64,000 bases of DNA, taken from positions 186,001 to 250,000 of the forward strand of contig NZ_JADEYC010000018.1 in the NCBI RefSeq assembly GCF_015209505.1, in the 5' to 3' direction. This stretch comes from Saccharopolyspora montiporae. GTDB taxonomy: Bacteria > Actinomycetota > Actinomycetes > Mycobacteriales > Pseudonocardiaceae. The notes under the pieces are model-generated. The model was not told where the DNA came from. It saw nothing but the letters and a program-made list of their open reading frames with translations, and did not search any database. Made by a program: the position numbers and the translations under genes. Shown one piece after another: positions 55,552 to 63,246 of this stretch. The number at the start of each line of letters is the position of its first letter. Position 1 is the stretch's first letter.

Positions 55552-56955
55552 GTGACCCGCATCGTGATCATGGGAGGCGGCCCCGCGGGCTACGAGGCCG
55601 CGTTGGTCGCAGCGCAGAACGGGGCAGACGTCACGCTGGTCGAGCCGGAGGGCCTGGGCGGCGCCTGCGTGCTCTACGACTGCGTGCCGTCGAAGACCTT
55701 CATCGCGTCCGCCGGAGCGCGGTCGTCGTTCCGCGACGCCCGCGAGCTCGGCATCCGAGCCCGGGTCGACGATTCCGACGTGGACGTCGCCGTGGTGCAC
55801 GGCCGGGTCAAGGGCCTCGCGCTGGCGCAGTCCGCCGACATCCGGTCCCGGGTTCGCCGCGAAGGCGCGAAGATCATCGCGGGCCGCGCGCGGTTCACCG
55901 ACTCGACACCGGGCATGGCCACTCACCACATCGGCGTCGAGCTGGCCGACGGCGGGACCGAGGAGCTCGTGGCCGACGTGGTGCTGATCGCCACCGGAGC
56001 GACCCCGCGGATCCTCAAGGGGGCCGAGCCCGACGGCGAACGCATCCTGACCTGGCGCCAGCTCTACGACCTGCCGGAGATGCCCGAGCACCTCGCGGTG
56101 ATCGGATCCGGGGTCACCGGCGTCGAATTCGCCTCTGCCTACACCGAGATGGGCGTCAAGGTCACCATGATCTCCAGCCGCGACCGGGTGCTGCCGCACG
56201 AGGACGCCGACGCGGCAGCGGTTCTCGAAGAGGTGTTCGCGGAGCGGGGTACCGCGGTGGTCAAGCACGCGCGGGCGGAAAAGGTCGAGCGCACCGACTC
56301 CGGCGTGCTCATCCACCTCGCCGACGGCCGCCAGGTGGAGGCCAGCCACGCGCTGCTGACCGTCGGCTCGGAACCCAACACCGAGGACGTGGGCCTGGAG
56401 CGGATCGGCGTGGAACCGGGTCGCGGCGGCTACATCCCGGTCGACCGCGTCTCGCGCACCAGCGCGCCCGGCGTGTACGCGGCCGGCGACTGCACCGGTC
56501 TGCTGCTACTCGCCTCGGTGGCCGCCATGCAGGGGCGCATCGCCATGTGGCACGCCCTCGGCGAAGGCGTGGCGCCGATCAAGCTCAAGACCGTCGCAGC
56601 CAACGTGTTCACCCACCCGGAAATCGCGACCGTCGGCATCAGCCAGCACGCCATCGACTCCGGCGAAGTCCCCGCGCGCACCGTGCGGCTGCCGCTGGCC
56701 ACCAATCCGCGGGCGAAGATGGAAGGTCTCCGGCGCGGATTCCTGAAGGTCTTCTGCCGCCCGCAGACCGGTGTGGTCGTCGGCGGCGTCGTGGTCGCGC
56801 CGAACGCCAGCGAGCTGATCCTGCCGATCGCGCTCGCCGTGCAGAACCAGGTGACCGTGGACAACCTGGCCAACACCTTCTCGGTTTATCCCTCGCTGTC
56901 CGGATCGCTGACCGAAGCGGGCCGGCAGCTGATGCGGCACGACGACCTGGACTGA
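55552..56955 (+). CDS. lpdA: NAD(P)H quinone oxidoreductase, LpdA type
   Basis: A 467-residue flavoprotein disulfide reductase homologue, orthologous by context to mycobacterial LpdA. The FAD site is IVIMGGGPAGYEAALVAA, the NAD site AVIGSGVTGVEFASAYTEMG, and the second FAD motif YAAGDCTG. A cysteine pair is present as C39-VLYD-C44, but the C-terminal HxxxxE base of lipoamide dehydrogenase is replaced by SVYPSLSG, so it is not a true lipoamide dehydrogenase. GTG start with GGGAGGAG. Confidence 0.9.
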   Translation: MTRIVIMGGGPAGYEAALVAAQNGADVTLVEPEGLGGACVLYDCVPSKTFIASAGARSSFRDARELGIRARVDDSDVDVAVVHGRVKGLALAQSADIRSRVRREGAKIIAGRARFTDSTPGMATHHIGVELADGGTEELVADVVLIATGATPRILKGAEPDGERILTWRQLYDLPEMPEHLAVIGSGVTGVEFASAYTEMGVKVTMISSRDRVLPHEDADAAAVLEEVFAERGTAVVKHARAEKVERTDSGVLIHLADGRQVEASHALLTVGSEPNTEDVGLERIGVEPGRGGYIPVDRVSRTSAPGVYAAGDCTGLLLLASVAAMQGRIAMWHALGEGVAPIKLKTVAANVFTHPEIATVGISQHAIDSGEVPARTVRLPLATNPRAKMEGLRRGFLKVFCRPQTGVVVGGVVVAPNASELILPIALAVQNQVTVDNLANTFSVYPSLSGSLTEAGRQLMRHDDLD

Positions 56956-57040
56956 AAGCGTCGGCGGTGTCGCGTCCTGGCGCGGGCGCGGCACCGCGGG
57001 CACGGTGGTGGTGCCGCTGCCGCCGCGCGGGAGGTGCACC

Positions 57041-57442
57041 GTGCCCGATCGTCCGCTCCTCGTCTACGACGGGGACTGCGGTTTCTGCACCCGCAGCGTC
57101 TTCCTGGCCCGCAGGCTGCCCGCGCGGTCCGGCTGGGCCGCGCGACCCTGGCAGGAACTCGATCTGGCGGCGCTGCGCACCACGGTGGACCGCGCCCGGC
57201 ACGAGGTGCTGTGGATCGACGCGGACGGCCGGATCTTCGGGGGTGCCGCGGCCGCCGCGCGGCTGCTGCGCGCCACCAGCGCCCCGTGGTCCTGGCTCGG
57301 TGCGCTGCTCACCGCACCGGTGCTGAGCTCGATAGCGGAATGGGCCTACCGGCGGATCGCGAACAACCGGCACCGGTTGCCCGGCACGACTCCGGCCTGC
57401 TCGCTGCCCGCCGAGCAGCGCCCGGCACAGCACCCCTGGTGA
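57041..57442 (+). CDS. DCC-family thiol-disulfide oxidoreductase (DUF393)
   Basis: A 133-residue protein with the DCC signature VYDGDCGFCTRS near the N-terminus, a thioredoxin-like CxxC-type motif. WQELDLAAL and WIDADGRIFGGAAAAARLLR complete the family pattern. GTG start with GGGAGG. Upstream of the macrolide glycosyltransferase leader; no functional link is evident. Confidence 0.88.
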   Translation: MPDRPLLVYDGDCGFCTRSVFLARRLPARSGWAARPWQELDLAALRTTVDRARHEVLWIDADGRIFGGAAAAARLLRATSAPWSWLGALLTAPVLSSIAEWAYRRIANNRHRLPGTTPACSLPAEQRPAQHPW

Positions 57443-57468
57443 CGCTGGTGACCCCGCTCGGACGCGGC

Positions 57469-57497
57469 GGTGACCGCACCGAGGGCTCGGCTAGACT
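57469..57497 (+). promoter_or_regulatory. Promoter of glycosyltransferase leader
   Basis: GGTGAC (57469-57474) and TAGACT (57492-57497) are separated by 17 bases. The predicted transcription start, about 7 bases after the -10 box, falls on the GTG of the 8-codon leader ORF, so that ORF would be leaderless. TAGACT is a good actinobacterial -10 hexamer. Confidence 0.6.
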
Positions 57498-57503
57498 GGG
57501 CTC

Positions 57504-57530
57504 GTGCTGATGCTCCAGTTCTACCGCTGA
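57504..57530 (+). CDS. Leader uORF of 8 codons
   Basis: GTG at 57504 opens a reading frame for MLMLQFYR and stops at TGA 57528. It begins at the predicted transcription start, so it would be translated without a leader, a common arrangement in actinobacteria. It lies 122 bases ahead of a macrolide glycosyltransferase and directly before nested hairpins, as in drug-induced translation attenuators. The stalling property is an inference; the peptide does not match any leader I know. Confidence 0.5.
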   Translation: MLMLQFYR

Positions 57531-57629
57531 GGACGCGCGCGGCCGGGCCATCGACCCGTCGGCCGCCGATCCCGCCCGCAGACGTCGCGTCGCGGGCGCG
57601 TCCTGTCGCACCCACCGCCGAACCGGCGG
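57531..57629 (+). promoter_or_regulatory. Structured leader of glycosyltransferase gene
   Basis: Immediately after the uORF stop, GGACGCGC (57531-57538) can pair with GCGCGTCC (57596-57603), enclosing a second stem GCGGCCG (57539-57545) with CGGCCGC (57560-57566). A third stem CCGCCG/CGGCGG (57615-57629) precedes the ribosome site of the glycosyltransferase. A ribosome paused on the uORF would cover the first arm and change the fold. Confidence 0.5.
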
Positions 57630-57651
57630 CTGAACTCGGAGCGAAACCCCG

Positions 57652-58842
57652 ATGCACCACACCGATCATCGCCGCGCGCACATCGCATTCCTGTCGATCC
57701 CGGCGCACGGCCACGTCAACCCCGGCCTGGGGCTGGTCGAAGCCCTCGCCGAACGCGGTCACCGGACCACCTACGCCAACACCGCGGAGTTCACGTCGAT
57801 CGTGTCCTCGGCGGGGGCCACCCCGGTGCCCTACACCTCGCTGCTGCCCTCGCCGTCCGATCCGCAGCAGAGCTGGCCGGACGACCCCGCCGCAGCGCAG
57901 AGCCTCTTCCTCGACGAGGCGATGTCCGTCGTCCCGCAGCTGGAGCGGAGCTACGCCGGCGATCGCCCCGACCTGATCGTCTACGACCCCGCCGCGTTCC
58001 ACGCACTCGTGCTCGGCGCGAAGTGGGACGTGCCTCTCGTGCAGGTCTCGCCGACGCACGTGTACTCCGCGGCGCTGGCCGAGCAGTTCCTGCCGATCAC
58101 CACCGGGCCGGAGATGGCGGCGGTGCAGCGCCGGTTCGAGGACTACTTCGCCGAGCAGGGCACCGATTTGTCCTATGTGGACATCAGTGTCCCGCGGCGC
58201 GGCATCGTCACCATTCCCCGCGCGTTCCAGTACTTCGGTGACCAGGTCCCGGAGCAGTTCACCTTCGTCGGGCCGATGCTGACCGACCGCGCGTTCCAAG
58301 GTGGCTGGCAGCGCCCGGACGACCGCCCGGTGCTGGTGGTCTCGCTCGGCTCGGCCTACAACCGCAGGGCCGACTTCTACCGGAGGTGCCTGCGCGCCTT
58401 CGCCGATCTGGACTGGCACGTGCTGATGTCGGTCGGCCGCGGTGTGCAGCCTGCCGATCTGGGGCCGATCCCGGCCAACATCGAAGTGCGCCAGTGGATT
58501 CCGCAGTTGGCGGCGCTCGGTTCGGCGAGCGCGTTCGTCACGCACGCCGGGATGGGCGGTGTCACGGAAGGCTTCTACCACGGCGTTCCGCTGGTGGCGG
58601 TCCCGCAGGCCGCGGACCAGTTCATGAACGCCGACCGGATCACGGAGCTCGGCCTGGGCGAACGGGCCGACGCGGACGCGGTCGAACCGGAGCAGCTGCG
58701 CGAGCAGGTGCTGCGGGTGGCCGCCGACCCGGTGATCCGGGCGAACTGCACGCGGATCCGGGACGAGGTCCGGCAGGCGGGCGGGGTCGACCGGGCGGTG
58801 CGGATCGTCGAGGACGAGCTCCGTTCGGCAGGCCGGACGTGA
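57652..58842 (+). CDS. Macrolide-type glycosyltransferase (GT1)
   Basis: A 396-residue GT1 enzyme of the MGT/OleD type that transfers glucose from UDP-glucose to macrolides or similar phenolics. N-terminal HIAFLSIPAHGHVNPGLGLV is the acceptor domain motif; WIPQLAALGSASAFVTHAGMGG followed by VTEGFYHGVPLVAVPQAADQ is the nucleotide-sugar signature. Expected length about 400. ATG at 57652 after CGGAGCG. Such enzymes inactivate macrolides, and the leader upstream suggests inducible control. Confidence 0.88.
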   Translation: MHHTDHRRAHIAFLSIPAHGHVNPGLGLVEALAERGHRTTYANTAEFTSIVSSAGATPVPYTSLLPSPSDPQQSWPDDPAAAQSLFLDEAMSVVPQLERSYAGDRPDLIVYDPAAFHALVLGAKWDVPLVQVSPTHVYSAALAEQFLPITTGPEMAAVQRRFEDYFAEQGTDLSYVDISVPRRGIVTIPRAFQYFGDQVPEQFTFVGPMLTDRAFQGGWQRPDDRPVLVVSLGSAYNRRADFYRRCLRAFADLDWHVLMSVGRGVQPADLGPIPANIEVRQWIPQLAALGSASAFVTHAGMGGVTEGFYHGVPLVAVPQAADQFMNADRITELGLGERADADAVEPEQLREQVLRVAADPVIRANCTRIRDEVRQAGGVDRAVRIVEDELRSAGRT

Positions 58843-59009
58843 CTCCGATCACGACTGGTGTGGATCGGTGCAGCGCAGCCATGCCCTGCGGTCGTCGGCG
58901 GCGATCCGGCGCGGTGCGCGAGCAACCTCGGCCCCGGCCGAGCGTCACACGGACGTGTGGCACCGTCGAACAGGTGCACGTCGATCCGCGCGAGGATGTG
59001 AGGCAACGG

Positions 59010-59462
59010 ATGCGCATCAGGAAAGCACCCGCTCTCGGCCTGGCCGCCCTGGTGGCCGGTGGGCTGTTCGCCGGCGGAGCCGGTGCCCAAGCCCAGGCCA
59101 CCGGCGGTAGCCCCGCTCCCTGTGAGCCGACCGCCAAGGCATGCGTGAGCCTGTCCACCAACCAGGCGTGGCTGCAGGAGGACGGGCGGACCAGCTACGG
59201 ACCCGTGCCCACCACGTCCGGCAAGCCCGGCGCGGAGACCCCGCAGGGCACCTTCCAGGTGCAGTGGAAGAACGCCGACCACGTCAGCGGTGAGTTCGGC
59301 GCGCCCATGCCGAACGCGGTGTTCTTCACCGATACCGGGGTGGCCTTCCACGAGGGCAGTCTGGAGCAGGAGTCCAACGGCTGCATCCACCTGTCCACCA
59401 CCGCGTCCAAGACGTTCTTCGACAGCCTGCAGCCCGGGGACGAGGTGCAGGTCGTGCCCTGA
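59010..59462 (+). CDS. L,D-transpeptidase (YkuD family)
   Basis: A 150-residue secreted L,D-transpeptidase of the minimal YkuD type. A signal peptide (MRIRKAPALGLAALVAGGLF, ending near AQA) leads to a catalytic domain with H114 and nucleophile C125 in ESNGCIHLS. The ATG at 59010 follows AGGCAACGG. It is small for the family and lacks the Ig-like domain of mycobacterial LdtMt2. It would form 3-3 crosslinks or attach proteins to peptidoglycan. Confidence 0.88.
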   Translation: MRIRKAPALGLAALVAGGLFAGGAGAQAQATGGSPAPCEPTAKACVSLSTNQAWLQEDGRTSYGPVPTTSGKPGAETPQGTFQVQWKNADHVSGEFGAPMPNAVFFTDTGVAFHEGSLEQESNGCIHLSTTASKTFFDSLQPGDEVQVVP

Positions 59463-59478
59463 CTCGGGTCCGTCGCAG

Positions 59479-59525
59479 CACGAAGCCCCCGCGCCCGAAG
59501 GGAATTCGGGTGCGGGGGCTTCGTG
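59479..59525. terminator. Very strong bidirectional terminator
   Basis: A 21-base stem, with arms at 59479-59499 and 59505-59525, surrounds a GGGAA loop. There is one wobble pair only. It lies 16 bases after the L,D-transpeptidase stop and 15 bases before the end of glpK, and can end both transcripts. Confidence 0.9.
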
Positions 59526-59540
59526 TGGCTAGGGCCGGGC

Positions 59541-61043
59541 TCACTCCACCCAGTCGAAGGTCTTGGTGACCGCCTTCTGCCACTGGTGGTACTCGTGGGC
59601 CCGCCGGTCCGGCGCCATCTGCGGATCCCACTGCTTGTCCTTGGACCAGTTGGAGCGGATGTCCTCTTCGCTCTCCCAGAATCCGACCGCCAGCCCGGAG
59701 GCGTAGGCCGCGCCCAGCGCCGTCGTCTCGGCGACGGTCGGGCGGATCACCGGAACGCCCAGGATGTCGGCCTGGAACTGCATGAGCAGCTCGTTGGCCA
59801 CCATCCCGCCGTCGACCTTGAGCGACTTCAGCGGGACACCGGAATCCGCGTTCATCGCGTCGATGACCTCGCGGGTCTGGAACGCCGTCGCTTCGAGCAC
59901 CGCGCGCGCCACGTGCCCGCGGTTGACGAACCGGGTCAGCCCGACGATCGCGCCGCGGGCGTCGGCCCGCCAGTGCGGGGCGAACAGCCCGGAGAACGCC
60001 GGGACGAAGTATGCCCCGCCGTTGTCCTCCACCGTTGCGGCCACCTGCTCGATCTCGGGGGAGCTCCCGATCAGGCCCAGGTTGTCCCGCAGCCACTGCA
60101 CCAGCGACCCGGTGACCGCGATCGAGCCCTCCAGGCAGTAGACCGTCTCGTTCTCGCCGATCTTGTAGCCGACGGTGGTGAGCAGTCCGTTCTCACTGAG
60201 CACCGGTTCGGTCCCGGTGTTGAGCAGTACGAAATTGCCCGTGCCGTAGGTGTTCTTGGCCTCGCCCGGGGACAGGCACGCCTGTCCGAAGGTGGCCGCT
60301 TGCTGGTCGCCGAGGATGCCGGAGATCGGGATGCCGCCCAGCACACCGCGTTCCCGGAAGTGGCCGTACACCTCCGAGGAGGAGCGGATCTCGGGCAGCA
60401 TCGACATCGGGACGCCGATCTGCTCGCACAGCTCCGGATCCCACTGCAGCGTCTCCAGATCCATGAGCATGGTCCGCGAGGCGTTGGTCGGGTCGGTGAC
60501 GTGCAAGCCGCCCTCGGTCCCGCCGGTGCAGTTCCACAGCACCCAGGTGTCCATCGTGCCGAACAGCAGCTCGCCGTTCTCCGCGCGTGCCCGCACACCG
60601 TCCACGTTGTCCAGGATCCAGCGGATCTTCGGGCCGGAGAAGTAGGTGGCCAGCGGCAGGCCCGTCTTGGCCTGGAACCGGTTCTGCCCGCCGTCCTTGG
60701 CCAGTGAGCTGACGATCTCGTCGGTGCGGGTGTCCTGCCAGACGATCGCGTTGTAGACGGGTTTTCCGGTCTTGCGGTCCCAGACCACGGTCGTCTCGCG
60801 CTGGTTGGTGATGCCGCACGCGAGGATCTCCGAGGTCACCAGATCGGCCTTGGCCAGCGCGCCCGCGCACACCTGCCGGGTGTTGCTCCAGATCTCCGAC
60901 GGGTCGTGCTCGACCCAGCCCGCCTGCGGGAAGATCTGCCGGTGCTCGATCTGGTCGACCGCCACGACCTGCCCTGCGCGGTCGAAGATCATGCACCGCG
61001 TCGAGGTCGTGCCCTGGTCGATGGCGGCGATGTAGGAGCCCAT
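59541..61043 (-). CDS. glpK: Glycerol kinase
   Basis: A 500-residue FGGY-family kinase that makes sn-glycerol-3-phosphate with [33 protein letters not shown] and the glycerol-binding WQDTRTDE are typical, with [12 protein letters not shown] and [21 protein letters not shown] at 61043. It follows glpF on the same strand after 35 bases, so the two are one operon. Confidence 0.96.
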   Translation of the reverse strand: MGSYIAAIDQGTTSTRCMIFDRAGQVVAVDQIEHRQIFPQAGWVEHDPSEIWSNTRQVCAGALAKADLVTSEILACGITNQRETTVVWDRKTGKPVYNAIVWQDTRTDEIVSSLAKDGGQNRFQAKTGLPLATYFSGPKIRWILDNVDGVRARAENGELLFGTMDTWVLWNCTGGTEGGLHVTDPTNASRTMLMDLETLQWDPELCEQIGVPMSMLPEIRSSSEVYGHFRERGVLGGIPISGILGDQQAATFGQACLSPGEAKNTYGTGNFVLLNTGTEPVLSENGLLTTVGYKIGENETVYCLEGSIAVTGSLVQWLRDNLGLIGSSPEIEQVAATVEDNGGAYFVPAFSGLFAPHWRADARGAIVGLTRFVNRGHVARAVLEATAFQTREVIDAMNADSGVPLKSLKVDGGMVANELLMQFQADILGVPVIRPTVAETTALGAAYASGLAVGFWESEEDIRSNWSKDKQWDPQMAPDRRAHEYHQWQKAVTKTFDWVE

Positions 61044-61078
61044 TCTCGTCTACCTTCCGTTCTCGCGGCGTCGCAGGA

Positions 61079-61825
61079 TCAAGTGGCGGGAAGGACGAGC
61101 GTCAGCGCCCCGGCCAGGATTCCGCCCAATGCCGGTCCGAGCAACGGCACCCAGGAGTAACCCCACTCCGCCGAGCCCTTGCCACGGATCGGCAGCAGCG
61201 CGTACGCGACGCGCGGGCCGAGGTCGCGGGCCGGGTTGATCGCGTAGCCGGTGGGCCCGCCCAAGGAGGCGCCGATGCCGATGACCACGAACGCGACGGC
61301 AGCGTAACCCAGGGCCGAGTTGCCGAACTCCGGGATGCCCGGGGTGTCTCCCGGACCGGCCTCGGGGCTCTGGATGACCCAGAAGACCAGGACGAACGTC
61401 GCGATGATCTCGGTCACCAGGTTCCACGGCTTGTTCGGCACGGTCGGTCCGGTGGCGAAGATGCCGCGGGTGCCGGCCGGATCATCGTGCGTGTCGAACT
61501 GGAGCTTGTAGACGGCCCAGCACAGTCCGGCACCGATCGCCGCACCGACCATCTGCGCGATGATGTAGGTGGGGACCTGGTCCCACGGGGTGCTGCCCTC
61601 GACGGCCAGGCCCAACGTCACCGCCGGGTTGATGTGCGCGTCGGTCGGGCCGGCGATGCTGGCGCCGGCGAACACCGCGAAGCCCCAGCCGAAGCTGACC
61701 AGCAGCCATCCGCCTTCGTGGCCGAGACTGCGGCGGAGGGTGACGTTCGCGGTGACCCCGCAGCCCAGCAGGGTGAGCACCGCTGTCCCCATCATCTCCC
61801 ACAGGAAGATCTCGCCATAACTCAT
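61079..61825 (-). CDS. glpF: Glycerol uptake facilitator
   Basis: A 248-residue aquaglyceroporin. Both NPA boxes are intact (HINPAVTLGL and INPARDLGP), with six transmembrane helices. ATG at 61825. First gene of glpFK. The predicted transcription start is about 300 bases upstream, giving a long leader. Adjacent DeoR-type repressor gene reads divergently. Confidence 0.94.
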   Translation of the reverse strand: MSYGEIFLWEMMGTAVLTLLGCGVTANVTLRRSLGHEGGWLLVSFGWGFAVFAGASIAGPTDAHINPAVTLGLAVEGSTPWDQVPTYIIAQMVGAAIGAGLCWAVYKLQFDTHDDPAGTRGIFATGPTVPNKPWNLVTEIIATFVLVFWVIQSPEAGPGDTPGIPEFGNSALGYAAVAFVVIGIGASLGGPTGYAINPARDLGPRVAYALLPIRGKGSAEWGYSWVPLLGPALGGILAGALTLVLPAT

Positions 61826-62252
61826 GCTGCCGTTCCCATCGGTATGCCGCCGTTGGCACAGGCGGGTTTTGCGGTGACTGCGACTGTCCGGCGTGGAGAG
61901 AGACGGGACCGTACTGCCGCATGGCAACACGTGTCCATGTCCGCCGCCAGTCGCCGGTATCCGCGCTGCTCCGACCCGCCCAGCGGGTGCGGGCGGCCGG
62001 GTGCCGGGTGCCCTGCGGGGCTCGGGCGCGCTGCGGAACGGGGGAGCGGGCGCGAGGAGTTCGCCGGAACGGGCACCGCTGCCACACCTTCCCCCATCGG
62101 AATCGACCCGGCTTCGAGCCGCGGGCGCGGTCACACTACCGTTGTTAAAACAAACATTGCAAGACTGCCTGTATGGTGTTTTTATCGACGTAGTTGGGGC
62201 TCGGTGCTGTGTCCATCGGAGCTCCCGACGGATGACCGCGAAAGGGAACGGG
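61826..62252. other. Divergent region between glpF and glpR-like gene
   Basis: 427 bases without a supported gene. The glpF half is GC-rich leader. The regulator half contains an AT-rich stretch (62138-62190) with the divergent promoters and a TTGTT/AACAA dyad, listed separately. Long antisense frames here carry no family signature. Confidence 0.6.
62133..62185. promoter_or_regulatory. Divergent glp promoters sharing one -35 box
   Basis: TTGCAA (62157-62162) is its own reverse complement. Toward glpF it is followed after 18 bases by TAGTGT (plus-strand acacta, 62133-62138). Toward the DeoR gene it is followed after 17 bases by TTTTAT (62180-62185). In the glpF spacer lies TTGTT-AA-AACAA (62142-62153), a likely repressor operator. 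One bound dimer could cover both promoters. Confidence 0.55.
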
Positions 62253-63086
62253 ATGTCCGCAGCTTCCGGCCGGCGTCCGTCCGGCAAGCAGCAGGACCGG
62301 CGCCGCAGGATCACCGACCTGGTGATGGATGCGGGCACCATGCGCATCGACGACCTGGTGTCGGCCGTCGAGGCCAGCGCGATGACCGTCTACCGCGACC
62401 TGGCCGACCTGGAGTCCCAAGGACTCGTGCATCGCAACCGCGGGCACGTCTCGGTCGCCTCCTCCCTGCTGTACGAGGCGGCGGCCGAATACCGGGTGGA
62501 GCAGAACAGGGCGGAGAAGGAGCAGCTCGCCGCGGCCGCTGCCGAGCTCGTCGAGCCCGGGCAGGCGCTGATGCTCGACGACTCCACGACCGGCATGTAC
62601 CTGGCCCGGCTGTTGCCGGACCGCGCGCCGCTGACCGTGGTGACCAACCACCGCGGCGTGTTCGACGAGCTCGTCGCCGCGCAGGGGATCCAGCTGATCT
62701 GCATCGGCGGCGACTACCTGCCGTGGGCCGACGCCTTCGTCGGTGGCATGGCGCTGGATTCGCTGCGCAACATGCGGGTGGACCTGACCGTCATGTCGGT
62801 GTCGGCGGTCACCGACGGGATCTGCTTCTACCCGCAGCAGGAGATGGTGCAGCTGAAGAAGGCCATGCTCGCCTCCGCCCGGCGGCGGGTGCTCTACGTC
62901 GACCACACCAAGTTCCGGCGGCGCGCGCTGCACGCGGTCGCCCCGGCCGAGGACTTCGACCTGGTGATCGTCGACGCGCAGACCTCCGCCGAGGACATCG
63001 AGGTGCTCCGCGACCGCGGAGCGCTGGTCGAGCAGGCGTCCGGGACCGCTTCCGCGCCCGGCGCCGGAAGTGCAGGTCAGGCATGA
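62253..63086 (+). CDS. DeoR/GlpR-type transcriptional regulator
   Basis: A 277-residue DeoR-family repressor. The helix-turn-helix is MRIDDLVSAVEASAMTVYRD with LADLESQGLVHRNRGHVS. The sensor domain has QALMLDDSTTGMYLARLLP and VLYVDHTKFRRRALHAVAP. ATG at 62253 has GGGAACGGG upstream; an ATG at 62232 is the alternative. It lies between glpF and glpD, so glycerol-3-phosphate is the likely inducer (inferred). Confidence 0.9.
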   Translation: MSAASGRRPSGKQQDRRRRITDLVMDAGTMRIDDLVSAVEASAMTVYRDLADLESQGLVHRNRGHVSVASSLLYEAAAEYRVEQNRAEKEQLAAAAAELVEPGQALMLDDSTTGMYLARLLPDRAPLTVVTNHRGVFDELVAAQGIQLICIGGDYLPWADAFVGGMALDSLRNMRVDLTVMSVSAVTDGICFYPQQEMVQLKKAMLASARRRVLYVDHTKFRRRALHAVAPAEDFDLVIVDAQTSAEDIEVLRDRGALVEQASGTASAPGAGSAGQA

Positions 63087-63246
63087 TGACCGGCGCAACG
63101 CGGATCGGCACCGGGTCCGCCTCCCGCGTCGGTGTCGCACGGAGAACGAGGTCCGAGGCGAATCGAACAGCAACGTCCCGCACGGCGGCGAGCGCAGCAC
63201 GCGGACCGGTCGGGTGCGGGTGCCCCGCGAGACAGGAGGACGTCAG

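Noticed and set aside
55552..56955. Annotation as dihydrolipoamide dehydrogenase
   Set aside because: The C-terminal catalytic His-Glu motif is replaced, and no 2-oxoacid dehydrogenase genes are near; LpdA-type quinone reductase fits better.
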